Numbered from the stretch's first letter, positions 8,130 to 15,470 are shown. The stretch: 33,003 bases of DNA from an uncultured Collinsella sp. (GCA_900548815.1 URLR01000018.1:1-33003), one strand, 5' to 3'. Notes: generated from the letters alone by a model not told the origin. Made by a program: numbers and translations.

Positions 8130-9587
8130 TTACATCAGGCCAAAGAGGTGGAACCAGGCGGCCTCGACCAGCACGACGACAAAGACGACCGCGGTGAGGG
8201 GGATGCCCATGCGCATAGCCTCTTTGGAGGTGTAGCCGCCGGCGTCCTTGCCTTCGCCGATAAGGATCGGCAGGTTATGGAACGGCAGGATGTAGTGGAT
8301 GTTGATGGACGTGAAGACGATGAGCGCCACGGCGAGTGGGCTCACGCTGGAGCCGGCGGCAAAGCTGATAAATGCCGGCACGCACACGCCGAGCACGGCC
8401 ATGACCGAGCCCATGAACATGTGGATGATCATGGAAAGCGCGGCGACGAGCAGGGCGAACAGGAAGATGTTCTCAGGCACGGAGCTGGGGAGCACGACGT
8501 CGGCGATCCAGGCGTTCATGCCGGTGGCACCGCCCACGGAGCCCACGGCCATGGCGGCCGTCAGGAACATGAGGGACTTGATGTCGACAGCGTTCCAGCT
8601 GGCGGGAGTGAGGACTTCGCCGATGATGGGCATGGCGAGAGCAACGCCAATGGCCAGGGTGACCCAGCCGATATAGTCGCCCGAGACGGTGAGCCACAGC
8701 GCGATGGCGATGACAAGCCACACGATGGTGCGGATCTCCTTGACGGAGAGCTTGCCGAGCGCGGCCTGCTTGGCCACGATCTGCTCGCGATCGTAGACGA
8801 GCTCCTTGCTGGGCTTAAAGAGGAAAAGGCCCAGGAACAGGGTGCACAGCAGCGCAACCAGCATAGGCACGCTCATGTACAGGAACCAGTCGACGAAGGA
8901 CGGGCTCATGCCGCCGGCCTCGGCACTGTACTGCGCAACGAGCGGGTTAAGCGTGGAGTCGCCCGTCAGGAAGAACATGGAACCCGGGGCGGCAGCGGCA
9001 AACACGAGGAAGCCGAGCTTGCCCTTGTCGTCGTCACCGTAGCCGGCGGACTCGGCGATGACCGAGACGACGGCGAGGATGAGGAAGGCGCGGGGGAACG
9101 GATGCGGGATCAGCAGCGACAGCACAAAGGTGAGCGCGAAGATCGAGATGATGAGCGACTTGGCGTCGCGCACGAACTTGAGCATGAACGCGTAGGCGAT
9201 GCGCTCGCCCAGGCCCGACTCCTTGACCGCGCTGGCGATGAGGTAGGCGCCGATGACGAGCCACATGGTGGCCTTGGTCCACGAGCTAAACGTGGAGGCG
9301 ACCGTCGCCGAGATGCTCGCGGCGCCCGTGTCGTCCACGCACACCTTGAACAGGACGAGCAGTGCGCAGTAGAGCAGGCCCACAAAGCCCGGCTGTGCCA
9401 CGCCGCATGCCCAGAACACCACCGTGGCGAGCGTCAGTGCCAGACAGGTCTGACCGCCGACCGTGAGCTCGACCGTCGAGCTCAGCTCCGCCAAAGGAAG
9501 AAACTTCACCAGCAAAAAGACAACGATACCCAGCACAAAGCCAATTTCGCGCTTGGTGATCTTAAACGCCTTCTTTTCCGCTTCCAT
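8130..9587 (-). CDS. DASS (SLC13-type) organic-anion transporter
   Basis: Membrane carrier of the divalent anion:sodium symporter/antiporter superfamily (CitT/SdcS/YbhI group), 485 residues with 11-13 hydrophobic helices. Typical landmarks are the SLLIPHPFPRAFLILAVVSV loop, the AAAPGSMFFLTGDSTLNP segment (a substrate/Na loop with conserved Thr and Asn-Pro), and the repeat-related INIHYILPFHNLPILIGEG near the C-terminus. It begins with GGTGGGGAG immediately upstream and is 142 bases ahead of the UbiD gene in the same direction. The context suggests that it imports the aromatic or carboxylic acid to be decarboxylated, or exchanges it for the product. The substrate itself is not evident from sequence. 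Confidence 0.93.
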   Translation of the reverse strand: MEAEKKAFKITKREIGFVLGIVVFLLVKFLPLAELSSTVELTVGGQTCLALTLATVVFWACGVAQPGFVGLLYCALLVLFKVCVDDTGAASISATVASTFSSWTKATMWLVIGAYLIASAVKESGLGERIAYAFMLKFVRDAKSLIISIFALTFVLSLLIPHPFPRAFLILAVVSVIAESAGYGDDDKGKLGFLVFAAAAPGSMFFLTGDSTLNPLVAQYSAEAGGMSPSFVDWFLYMSVPMLVALLCTLFLGLFLFKPSKELVYDREQIVAKQAALGKLSVKEIRTIVWLVIAIALWLTVSGDYIGWVTLAIGVALAMPIIGEVLTPASWNAVDIKSLMFLTAAMAVGSVGGATGMNAWIADVVLPSSVPENIFLFALLVAALSMIIHMFMGSVMAVLGVCVPAFISFAAGSSVSPLAVALIVFTSINIHYILPFHNLPILIGEGKDAGGYTSKEAMRMGIPLTAVVFVVVLVEAAWFHLFGLM

Positions 9588-9640
9588 CTCCCCACCTTTC
9601 TTGTTGGGGGCGCTCCGAATTCGCAGCCATGTTGCCGCTT

Positions 9641-9671
9641 AAAAAGGGGCGCCCGTTATCGGACACCCCTT
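9641..9671 (-). terminator. Hairpin with T-run ahead of the DASS gene (terminator or attenuator)
   Basis: Read leftward, the RNA forms AAGGGGTGTCCG-ATAA-CGGGCGCCCCTT with two mismatches, followed by TTTTT (plus-strand A-run at 9641-9645). It lies 54 bases upstream of the DASS start. A TTGACT -35-like box is upstream near 9698, so this hairpin could sit inside the DASS leader and act as an attenuator, or simply back up the stronger hairpin at 9739-9803. Confidence 0.55.
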
Positions 9672-9738
9672 ACGTTGCGCTGTGTTGCGGCAATACAGTC
9701 AAGCGGATTTTTTGGATGAGAAGCGATTCCCTAGACAA

Positions 9739-9803
9739 AAACCGTCACAACATTCGACGCTTTTCCTCGTTTTCGAGATTTTCGCCGAATGTTGTGACGG
9801 TTT
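9739..9803 (-). terminator. Long-stem intrinsic terminator after the fused lpdD-idi gene
   Basis: Arms of 21 bases (9739-9759 and 9783-9803) match at 20 positions, with the sequence AAACCGTCACAACATTC and its complement and a 23-base loop. Read leftward the stem runs directly into GGTTTTTG, giving a T-tail. It starts 26 bases after the stop at 9829, so it probably ends that transcript before the DASS-UbiD-UbiX unit. Confidence 0.7.
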
Positions 9804-9805
9804 GG

Positions 9806-9834
9806 ATGTGGCAAAGGGACTGTCTTTTTTACAT
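9806..9834. repeat. Short CAAAGGGACTG palindrome, copy b (one arm decayed)
   Basis: ATGTGGCAAAGGGACTG is followed by a decayed right arm TCTTTTTTACAT. It overlaps the last codons and stop of the fused lpdD-idi gene. Confidence 0.6.
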
Positions 9835-10776
9835 AGCGAGGGCCGTGCGGATGAATGGGTCGCCGAGGGCCTCGCGGAGCCAGGGGGCCAGCTGCTCGGG
9901 GTGACCCTGCAGGTAGCCTTTGAGCTCGGACGGAGCCACGCGACGCACTTCCGAGATCTCCTCTTGGTTGATATGCAGCTCGCCCGGCTCAACATGGGCA
10001 AGGTAGACCTCGCACCATTCGCACTCGCAGCGACCGTCGCCGTGGTCCTCGCGGTACACCACGTGTCCGAGGTGCTTGAGCTGATCGGGCTCGCGCGTAA
10101 TGCCGAGCTCTTCGTTGATGCGGCGCGCCGTGGCGGCCGCGACGTCTTCCCCGGGGAGCGGATGGCCGGCGCAGCTATCGGCCAGCACCCCGCCCCACAG
10201 GCGCTTGAGCGGACTGCGGCGACAGAGCAGCAGGCGCGCGTCTTCGCCCCGGCCCTCGACCAAAAGCGTCAGAAATGCCTGATGCAGGATGCCCTCACCA
10301 GCATGGGCCTCGATGCGGTCGACGGGGCCAAGCGCCTCGCCGGTCGCAGCATCGACCGCCACGACCTCGGCGCCCGCACCGCCCTCATCCCAGCCGGCGC
10401 GCAGAATGCGGGCTGCGGCTTCCTCGAGCGCGGCGATGAGCTCCTTGGTGGTGTCGAGCACGCGCTGCAGGTCGTCACCGCTCGCTTGTTCAACATGAAA
10501 ACCCGTGCTTGCAACTACCGGCACGCCAAAGCGCGTGGCCAGCGCCGCCGCGATATCGTGCGCCGGGATCTCGTCTCGATGGCACGGAACGGCCAGGATG
10601 CTCACCGTTGCCGTACGGCCGGGCTCGGGGCGCGGAATGGCCTGCGCCGTGGCGCCCAGGTGCGCAAACTCCGGCGAGCAGGCGTACACCGCCATGCCTC
10701 GCGGCGTCACCGTCAGCTGGGCCTCGAGCGCAAACTTGCCCTCGCCCACTGCAACCTTTGTCGTGTGCATACCCAT
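9829..10776 (-). CDS. Fusion: LpdD-like prenyl-FMN chaperone domain + type-1 IPP isomerase-like Nudix domain
   Basis: Two-domain, 315-residue protein. Residues 12-120 resemble LpdD, the small UbiD-associated protein thought to handle prenyl-FMN: EFAHLGA (36-42), VPCHRDEI (63-70) and STGFHVEQAS (90-99) match the HIG, HxD and GIHV blocks of that family as I recall it. Residues 150-312 follow type-1 isopentenyl-diphosphate isomerase: His158 and His165 spaced as E. coli His25/His32, the DSCAGHP motif with His205 as His69, NEELG (Glu222/223) as the Nudix Glu, Glu251-x-Glu253 as Glu114/Glu116, and Trp299 in APWL as Trp161. The catalytic Cys67 position is Ala203, with Cys202 just before it. The start at 10776 has AGGAG five bases upstream. 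It lies upstream of the DASS/UbiD/UbiX genes in the same direction. If active, the second domain would supply DMAPP, the prenyl donor source for UbiX. Confidence 0.8.
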   Translation of the reverse strand: MGMHTTKVAVGEGKFALEAQLTVTPRGMAVYACSPEFAHLGATAQAIPRPEPGRTATVSILAVPCHRDEIPAHDIAAALATRFGVPVVASTGFHVEQASGDDLQRVLDTTKELIAALEEAAARILRAGWDEGGAGAEVVAVDAATGEALGPVDRIEAHAGEGILHQAFLTLLVEGRGEDARLLLCRRSPLKRLWGGVLADSCAGHPLPGEDVAAATARRINEELGITREPDQLKHLGHVVYREDHGDGRCECEWCEVYLAHVEPGELHINQEEISEVRRVAPSELKGYLQGHPEQLAPWLREALGDPFIRTALAM

Positions 10777-10848
10777 GGGATCTCCTGCCGCCCGCGATGT
10801 ACCTGAGACCATCTTCGCCTGTATTGCGACTATACAGACAAGCCCTCC

Positions 10849-10879
10849 ATGCGACAAAGGGACTGCCCCTTTGTCACAT
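10849..10879. repeat. Short CAAAGGGACTG palindrome, copy c
   Basis: ATGCGACAAAGGG and CCCTTTGTCACAT flank ACTGC. It lies in the divergent gap between the lpdD-idi fusion and the MFS gene, so it is not only a transcript-end element. Confidence 0.85.
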
Positions 10880-10937
10880 TCTGTTAGAGTTGCAGGGATT
10901 GAATCCCGCTTATTCATGCGACATTGGAGTGACAACC

Positions 10938-12179
10938 TTGACCGCCGCAACCACGCCTAAAAGTAAGCCAAACGCCGCCGCGCTCTCCCCCGCGCGCACC
11001 AAGCTCTGCCTGGCGCTGCTCGTGCTGTTGGGATTCTCGCTCGGCTGCTCCGAGTTCGTGGTCATCGGCATCGAAAGCGACTTGGCAACGGAACTCGGCA
11101 TATCACTTGCCACTGCGGGCCAGCTCATCAGCGTGTTTGCGCTCGTCTACGCTATCGCGACGCCGGTGCTCGCGCTCAGCACGGGGCGATTCCGCCGCTA
11201 CCAGCTGCTCGTGTGCTATAGCGTCGTCTTTGTGCTCGGCAACCTGGTCATGGCGTTGGCTCCCAACTTCCAGGTGCTGTTTATCTCACGCATTGTCCTG
11301 GGCTCTGTCTCGGGTGCGCTGCTCGCCGTGGGCGTGACGTACATCCCTGAGCTGCTATCCCCGCAGCAAACCTCACTTGCCATCTCGGTCGTGTACGGCG
11401 CGTTTTCCGTGGCGATGGTCTTTGTGACCTCGATTGGCAAGTTTGTGGCCGACACACTCGATTGGCACGTGGCCATGTACGGCACGCTGACCTTTGCCGT
11501 TCTGATCTGCGGAGCGCTCGTGGCGTTTATGCCGCGCGCTGGGCAAACCGACGAGCCCGCCACTTTTCGCGAGCAGGCGGGGCTACTACGCGAGCCGAGT
11601 ATCATCACCGGCATGCTCATCTTCTTGTTTGGCGTGGGCTCGGTCTACGTTTTCTATGGCTACGTGACGCCTTATCTTGAGCAGGTGCTGGGCATGGGCA
11701 CGGTCGAAGCCAGTACCACGCTCATGGCCTACGGCGTGTTCTGCCTGATCTCGAACATCCTGGGCGGATGGATCGATGCGCGCTTTGGCATGAAGGCGCT
11801 GCTTGTGACGTTCGTGCTGCAGGCTGCGGCGTTACTCGGGCTGTTTGCTGTGGGCGGCACCATGCCGCTCGCGCTGGCCTTTGTCTTTAGCTTGGCGCTG
11901 CTCATGTACTTGTTCTCGGTGTCGTGCATCACGCACTTCATGGACGTGGCACGCAGCCGCCATCCCAAGTCGATGGTACTCGCAAGTTCGGTTGAGCCCA
12001 TGGCGTTTAACGTCGGCATCTCGTTTGGCACCGCAGTGGGCGGCGCCGTGGTAAGCAGCATTGGCATTGCGCACGTAGGCGCAGTGGGTGCCGCGTTCTC
12101 GCTTGTGGCCTGGGTGCTTACGCTGGTGACGATTAAATTGGCTCACTGGGAGCGCAGGCGGGCAAGGGCGCAGGCGTAG
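10938..12179 (+). CDS. MFS transporter, DHA1 drug-efflux type (AraJ/YdhP-like)
   Basis: Twelve-helix major facilitator, 413 residues, probably a proton-driven exporter of small organic compounds. The first helix GFSLGCSEFVVIGI and the following DLATELGISLATAGQLISVF and ALVYAIATPVLA are typical of the DHA1 AraJ/YdhP group. Motif A is seen as TGRFRRYQLL and motif C-like residues as GVTYIPELLSPQQ. I chose TTG at 10938 because GGAG lies eight bases upstream and no ATG lies between this site and helix 1; a GTG at 10929 is the alternative. The frame remains open back to 10509 over the divergent gene, but that part is not coding. The phosphatase gene follows after 45 bases. Confidence 0.88.
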   Translation: MTAATTPKSKPNAAALSPARTKLCLALLVLLGFSLGCSEFVVIGIESDLATELGISLATAGQLISVFALVYAIATPVLALSTGRFRRYQLLVCYSVVFVLGNLVMALAPNFQVLFISRIVLGSVSGALLAVGVTYIPELLSPQQTSLAISVVYGAFSVAMVFVTSIGKFVADTLDWHVAMYGTLTFAVLICGALVAFMPRAGQTDEPATFREQAGLLREPSIITGMLIFLFGVGSVYVFYGYVTPYLEQVLGMGTVEASTTLMAYGVFCLISNILGGWIDARFGMKALLVTFVLQAAALLGLFAVGGTMPLALAFVFSLALLMYLFSVSCITHFMDVARSRHPKSMVLASSVEPMAFNVGISFGTAVGGAVVSSIGIAHVGAVGAAFSLVAWVLTLVTIKLAHWERRRARAQA

Positions 12180-12224
12180 ATGCGATACTCGAGCTCGATG
12201 ATGGCGATCGAAAGGAAACCGCAT

Positions 12225-12671
12225 ATGCAACGTGTACTGTTTATCTGCCATGGGAACATCTGTCGCTCGACGATGGCTGAGTCCGTGTTTACCGAGCTAG
12301 TGCGGCGCGCCGGGCGCGCGGGCGAGTTTGTCATTGATTCCGCTGCGACCTCGACCGAGGAGATCGGCAACCCGCCACACCACGGCACCATTGCCAAGCT
12401 ACGCGAGGTCGGGATTCCCGTCGTCGCACATCGCGCACGTCAGGTGCGTCGCGCGGAGTATGGCGACTGGGACCACATTGTCTATATGGACGACGAGAAC
12501 GCCCGCGCCCTGTACCGAATTTTTGGGAAGGACCCCGATGGCAAGATCTCGCGCCTGCTCGATTGGACCGATCGCCCCGGCGACGTGGCCGACCCCTGGT
12601 ACACCGGCAATTTCGACGCCACCTACCGCGATGTACTCGCCGGTTGCACCGCCATGCTCGAGCAGCTGTAG
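12225..12671 (+). CDS. Low-molecular-weight protein-tyrosine phosphatase
   Basis: Cytoplasmic phosphatase that removes phosphate from tyrosines, often in capsule or stress signalling. The 148-residue length is normal. The P-loop CX5R is at residues 8-14 (C8-HGNIC-R14, followed by Ser15), and the acid-loop Asp-Pro is D123-P124 in DVADPWY, with the usual aromatic residues after it. The start at 12225 follows AAAGGA by nine bases. It lies 45 bases after the MFS gene in the same direction, likely one transcript. No kinase or capsule genes are near, so the target is unknown. Confidence 0.95.
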   Translation: MQRVLFICHGNICRSTMAESVFTELVRRAGRAGEFVIDSAATSTEEIGNPPHHGTIAKLREVGIPVVAHRARQVRRAEYGDWDHIVYMDDENARALYRIFGKDPDGKISRLLDWTDRPGDVADPWYTGNFDATYRDVLAGCTAMLEQL

Positions 12672-12736
12672 GCAAGCGAGGTCGCGGACCACGCCTTCGG
12701 CGCGAAACGAGCGTGGATAATCTCCCACACTCATGA

Positions 12737-12767
12737 ATGTGGCAAAGGGACTGCCCCTTTGCCACAT
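12737..12767. repeat. Short CAAAGGGACTG palindrome, copy d
   Basis: Perfect 13-base arms ATGTGGCAAAGGG and CCCTTTGCCACAT around ACTGC. It sits between the convergent phosphatase and AAA-ATPase genes, where it could end transcripts from both sides, although no T-run follows. Confidence 0.9.
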
Positions 12768-12779
12768 CCGGGACTGGCC

Positions 12780-14141
12780 CTAGACCGGCTTGACCTCCAG
12801 CTTTATCCCCTCGGCGCAGGAGTCGCCCAAAACATCCGAAAGGGCCCAGGTCGCATATAGCGGCAAATAGAGAACCGCTCCGTTGCGCTCAACGTTGCCT
12901 CTCGAGAAAACGATCCCGAGCCTTACGCCATATTCAGCCGTATCAAGCACATGACCGAGCGCAGCGTGCGCGTGGTAATAGGAGCCCGATTTAACCTCGA
13001 TCGGAACAGCCGTCCCATCCGGTCCATCGACAACAAAGTCCACTTCACCGCGCTTTTTTGTCTGATAGTAGTAAAGCTGGCGATTTTGGGTAGCCAGCTG
13101 CTGGGTCACCACGTTTTCGTAAATGCCGCCCAGATTGGGCTCCTTGCTATCAAGATACGCCGCTTGGGCGACTCCAACGGGGTAGCGCGCCATCAACATG
13201 CCCGTATCCGATTGATATAGCTTGAACTGCGATGGCCGTGCCGTCTTGAGCAGGGGCGATTTTGGCTCGGTTACGATATCGGCTTTGAGAGCAACGCCGG
13301 CATCGGCAAGCCAGACAAAATCTCGCTGGTACTTCTCGTAGTGAGCCTTGGGGTCAATGGAATTGAGCACGAAACGCTTGTGTTCGCCCTCGAGCATAAT
13401 GGGGAGCTGATCGTAGATGCTCTGCACCTGAAGGGCACGCCCGCTTGCATACTTGGAAATATCCCGTCGGTACTGTTCGTTGAGCTCGGACTGTAGCTGA
13501 CGAACAGAGGCAAGGTCGCCCTGCGTGTCAAGGAAACGCTGCACGACCTCCGGCATTCCGCCGACAACGGTATAGGTCCTGAAGTTTGCCATCATCGCGT
13601 CATGAATGTAATCAGGAATGGGCCTCTCGCTGATACACGCGTCACGTATCGTTTGGAGAGCCCCCTCGCTCACCCCGGTTGCCCAGCAAAACTCCTCAAA
13701 ATCGAGCGGGAACATCCTAAGCTCGTGGACATACCCCACGGGATAGGACCTGAAGCCCTTGAACTGAGTCCCGAGCATTGACCCCGAAAACGCCCAGCGG
13801 CACCTCCCGTCCTCAACAAGGAACTTTGCCATCGTCATGATGTCGGGGGCCTCTTGGACCTCATCGATAAACACGAGCGTTTTGCCTGGTGCAATCGACT
13901 TTCCCGAAAGAAGCGTCACCCTGCTGATGAAATCATCGGCATCCCGCGCCTCGAGAAGAGCATCTTTTGCCTGGCGATTTTCCATGAGGTTAAGCTCGAT
14001 GTAGGTTGCATGGCTGGCTTTGCCAAATGCGCGAATCGAATAGCTTTTGCCGATCTGGCGAGAACCCGTGATGAATAAGGCCTTTTGCTCGGCAGACTTC
14101 AGCCAACGCTCCAGCTCTGCCGCTATTTTCCTGCGCAGCAT
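12780..14141 (-). CDS. AAA_14 / DUF4143 ATPase
   Basis: Predicted P-loop ATPase of the AAA_14-DUF4143 family, widespread in bacteria and archaea and without a settled role. The 453-residue protein has Walker A GSRQIGKS (26-33), Walker B TLVFIDEVQEAP (about 86-97) and sensor-like AFSGSML. The C-terminal DUF4143 part has KKRGEVDFVVD and VPIEVKSG, the pattern of a PD-(D/E)xK nuclease-type core. The start at 14141 follows GAGGAG by eight bases; ATGs a few codons upstream lack a site. It is a single gene preceded by three phased direct repeats (14161-14244). Such genes often occur alone and scattered, compatible with horizontal spread. Confidence 0.93.
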   Translation of the reverse strand: MLRRKIAAELERWLKSAEQKALFITGSRQIGKSYSIRAFGKASHATYIELNLMENRQAKDALLEARDADDFISRVTLLSGKSIAPGKTLVFIDEVQEAPDIMTMAKFLVEDGRCRWAFSGSMLGTQFKGFRSYPVGYVHELRMFPLDFEEFCWATGVSEGALQTIRDACISERPIPDYIHDAMMANFRTYTVVGGMPEVVQRFLDTQGDLASVRQLQSELNEQYRRDISKYASGRALQVQSIYDQLPIMLEGEHKRFVLNSIDPKAHYEKYQRDFVWLADAGVALKADIVTEPKSPLLKTARPSQFKLYQSDTGMLMARYPVGVAQAAYLDSKEPNLGGIYENVVTQQLATQNRQLYYYQTKKRGEVDFVVDGPDGTAVPIEVKSGSYYHAHAALGHVLDTAEYGVRLGIVFSRGNVERNGAVLYLPLYATWALSDVLGDSCAEGIKLEVKPV

Positions 14142-14160
14142 AGGCTCTCTCCTCAGTGTC

Positions 14161-14244
14161 ATCAAATGAAATGCAAAGTTTTATACGCTTGATTATCGAT
14201 GAAACGCAGAATTTTTAGAACCTAAAATCAAATGAAATGCAGAG
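14161..14244 (-). promoter_or_regulatory. Three phased 18-base direct repeats upstream of the AAA/DUF4143 gene
   Basis: ATCAAATGAAATGCAAAG (14161-14178), ATCGATGAAACGCAGAAT (14195-14212) and ATCAAATGAAATGCAGAG (14227-14244) recur at 34- and 32-base steps, about three helical turns. They cover the leader and promoter zone of the leftward ATPase gene in a locally AT-rich stretch. They look like operator sites for a protein binding one face of the helix; the binder is unknown. Confidence 0.6.
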
Positions 14245-14282
14245 ATTTGAGATTATAAGCAAAAGAAGGGGCACCACCGGCG

Positions 14283-14315
14283 AATGTGTCAAAGGGGCTG
14301 TCCCTTTGACACATT
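14283..14315. repeat. Short CAAAGGGACTG palindrome, copy e
   Basis: Perfect 14-base arms AATGTGTCAAAGGG and CCCTTTGACACATT around GCTGT. It begins 9 bases downstream of the stop of the leftward TIGR04076 gene and may mark its transcript end. Confidence 0.9.
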
Positions 14316-14323
14316 GCGCTCGA

Positions 14324-14653
14324 CTACTCGTCAACGATCTCGGCAAGCCAGACGTTCAGCGTATCGACCTCGGGGCAGCAGAACTTTGCCGTACCGGGCT
14401 CGTTGCCAGGCACAGTTCCGCCATAGCGCAGGATATCGATATAGGGAAAGCCCACATGGCAGGCCATGGCGCACATCTTGCCGCGGTCTCGGTCGAAGTC
14501 AAAAACGTCGCCCGGCTTGTGACCATGGTGGCAGCGGCACGCACCCAGCTGGTCCACGCAGCTCACGCGGATACGCGGACGCTTGCCACGCGGCGCGCCG
14601 AGCGGCTTGTTATCGCCCGCAGGCTTGATGCCGCCCTCGCCAGCATTACTCAT
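14324..14653 (-). CDS. TIGR04076-like small Cys-rich protein
   Basis: Small protein of 109 residues matching the TIGR04076 pattern as I know it: IRVSCVDQLG, HHGHKPGDVFDFD, MCAMACHVGFPYIDILRYGG and the terminal FCCPEVDTLNVWLAEI. Several Cys and His residues (ACRCHHGH, MCAMACH, FCCPE) could bind a metal or cluster, but no function is established. The start at 14653 overlaps the kinase stop by 8 bases (ATGAGTAA), so it is translationally coupled to that gene and second in the operon. The first 25 residues are Gly/Pro/Lys-rich and probably disordered. Confidence 0.85.
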   Translation of the reverse strand: MSNAGEGGIKPAGDNKPLGAPRGKRPRIRVSCVDQLGACRCHHGHKPGDVFDFDRDRGKMCAMACHVGFPYIDILRYGGTVPGNEPGTAKFCCPEVDTLNVWLAEIVDE

Positions 14654-15470
14654 GGTCGATCACATCCAGGCAGGCCTCGATGGGAAGGCCGGCCGATTTG
14701 TCCTCTTGGTCGGCATTGCGCTCGATAAGCTCTGCCACCACGCGCATGGCATCGGACGTCGTGCGCTGCAGACTCCAGCCTGCCATAACGCGGCCGACGA
14801 GCACCGCCGAGAACGTGTCGCCCGTGCCCGGGAAATAGACCGGAATGAGCTCAAAGGGAATCGTAAAGTACTCCCCCGCCACATGGTCGTAACCAATAAC
14901 CGCGTTCGTGCCATTGACTACGGCGCTCGTAATGACCACCGACTTGGCACCCAGCTCGCGCACGGCGTCCACAAGGGCGCGGGCCTCATCGGGCGTAATT
15001 TGCTCGACGATAGGCGTGTCGGTGAGCAAACAGGCCTCGGTGTAGTTGGGAACCGCGTAGTCGGCGCACTCGAGCAGGTGCCGCATAAGGCCAATCGTGG
15101 ACTCGGGCACGCCCGCATAGAGCTTGCCGTTGTCGCCCATGATGGGGTCGACGAACACCTTGGTGCCCTTTTGCGCACGGCGGTGGCAAAAGTCCGAGAT
15201 GATGCGCGTCTCTTCCTCGGTCACGATAAAGCCGGTCGAGATGGCGTCGAATTCAAAGCCGAGCTCCTCCCAGATGGCGAGGCTCTGGCGCACGTACTCC
15301 GTGGTGTCGTGGATGTAGAACTTGGGGTAGTTGAGCGTGTCGGAAACGAGCGCCGTCGGCAGGTTATGGATACGGTAGCCCATGTGCGACAGCACCGGCA
15401 GCATGGCGGAAAGCGCGACCTTGCCGTAGCCGCACATATCGTTAATCAGCAGCAGCTGAGTGTTCTTCAT
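14646..15470 (-). CDS. Pyridoxamine/pyridoxal kinase, PdxY/PdxK-like (ribokinase fold)
   Basis: Predicted cytoplasmic kinase phosphorylating B6 vitamers in the salvage route to pyridoxal phosphate. The 274-residue protein starts MKNTQLLLINDMCGYGKVAL, which matches the opening of the pyridoxamine kinases of Gram-positive gut bacteria. It has FVDPIMGDNGKLY, the substrate-side block VPNYTEACLLT, and the anion hole and catalytic-base motif FPGTGDTFSA. The start at 15470 has AGGGAG six bases upstream. It overlaps the downstream TIGR04076 gene. A hydroxymethylpyrimidine kinase is the main alternative in this fold; the NTE and GTGD motifs do not separate the two. Confidence 0.88.
   Translation of the reverse strand: MKNTQLLLINDMCGYGKVALSAMLPVLSHMGYRIHNLPTALVSDTLNYPKFYIHDTTEYVRQSLAIWEELGFEFDAISTGFIVTEEETRIISDFCHRRAQKGTKVFVDPIMGDNGKLYAGVPESTIGLMRHLLECADYAVPNYTEACLLTDTPIVEQITPDEARALVDAVRELGAKSVVITSAVVNGTNAVIGYDHVAGEYFTIPFELIPVYFPGTGDTFSAVLVGRVMAGWSLQRTTSDAMRVVAELIERNADQEDKSAGLPIEACLDVIDHE

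Noticed and set aside
10777..10950. N-terminal extension of the LpdD-IDI fusion
   Set aside because: The stretch contains one of the short palindromes, has no ribosome site, and AGGAG sits properly before 10776.
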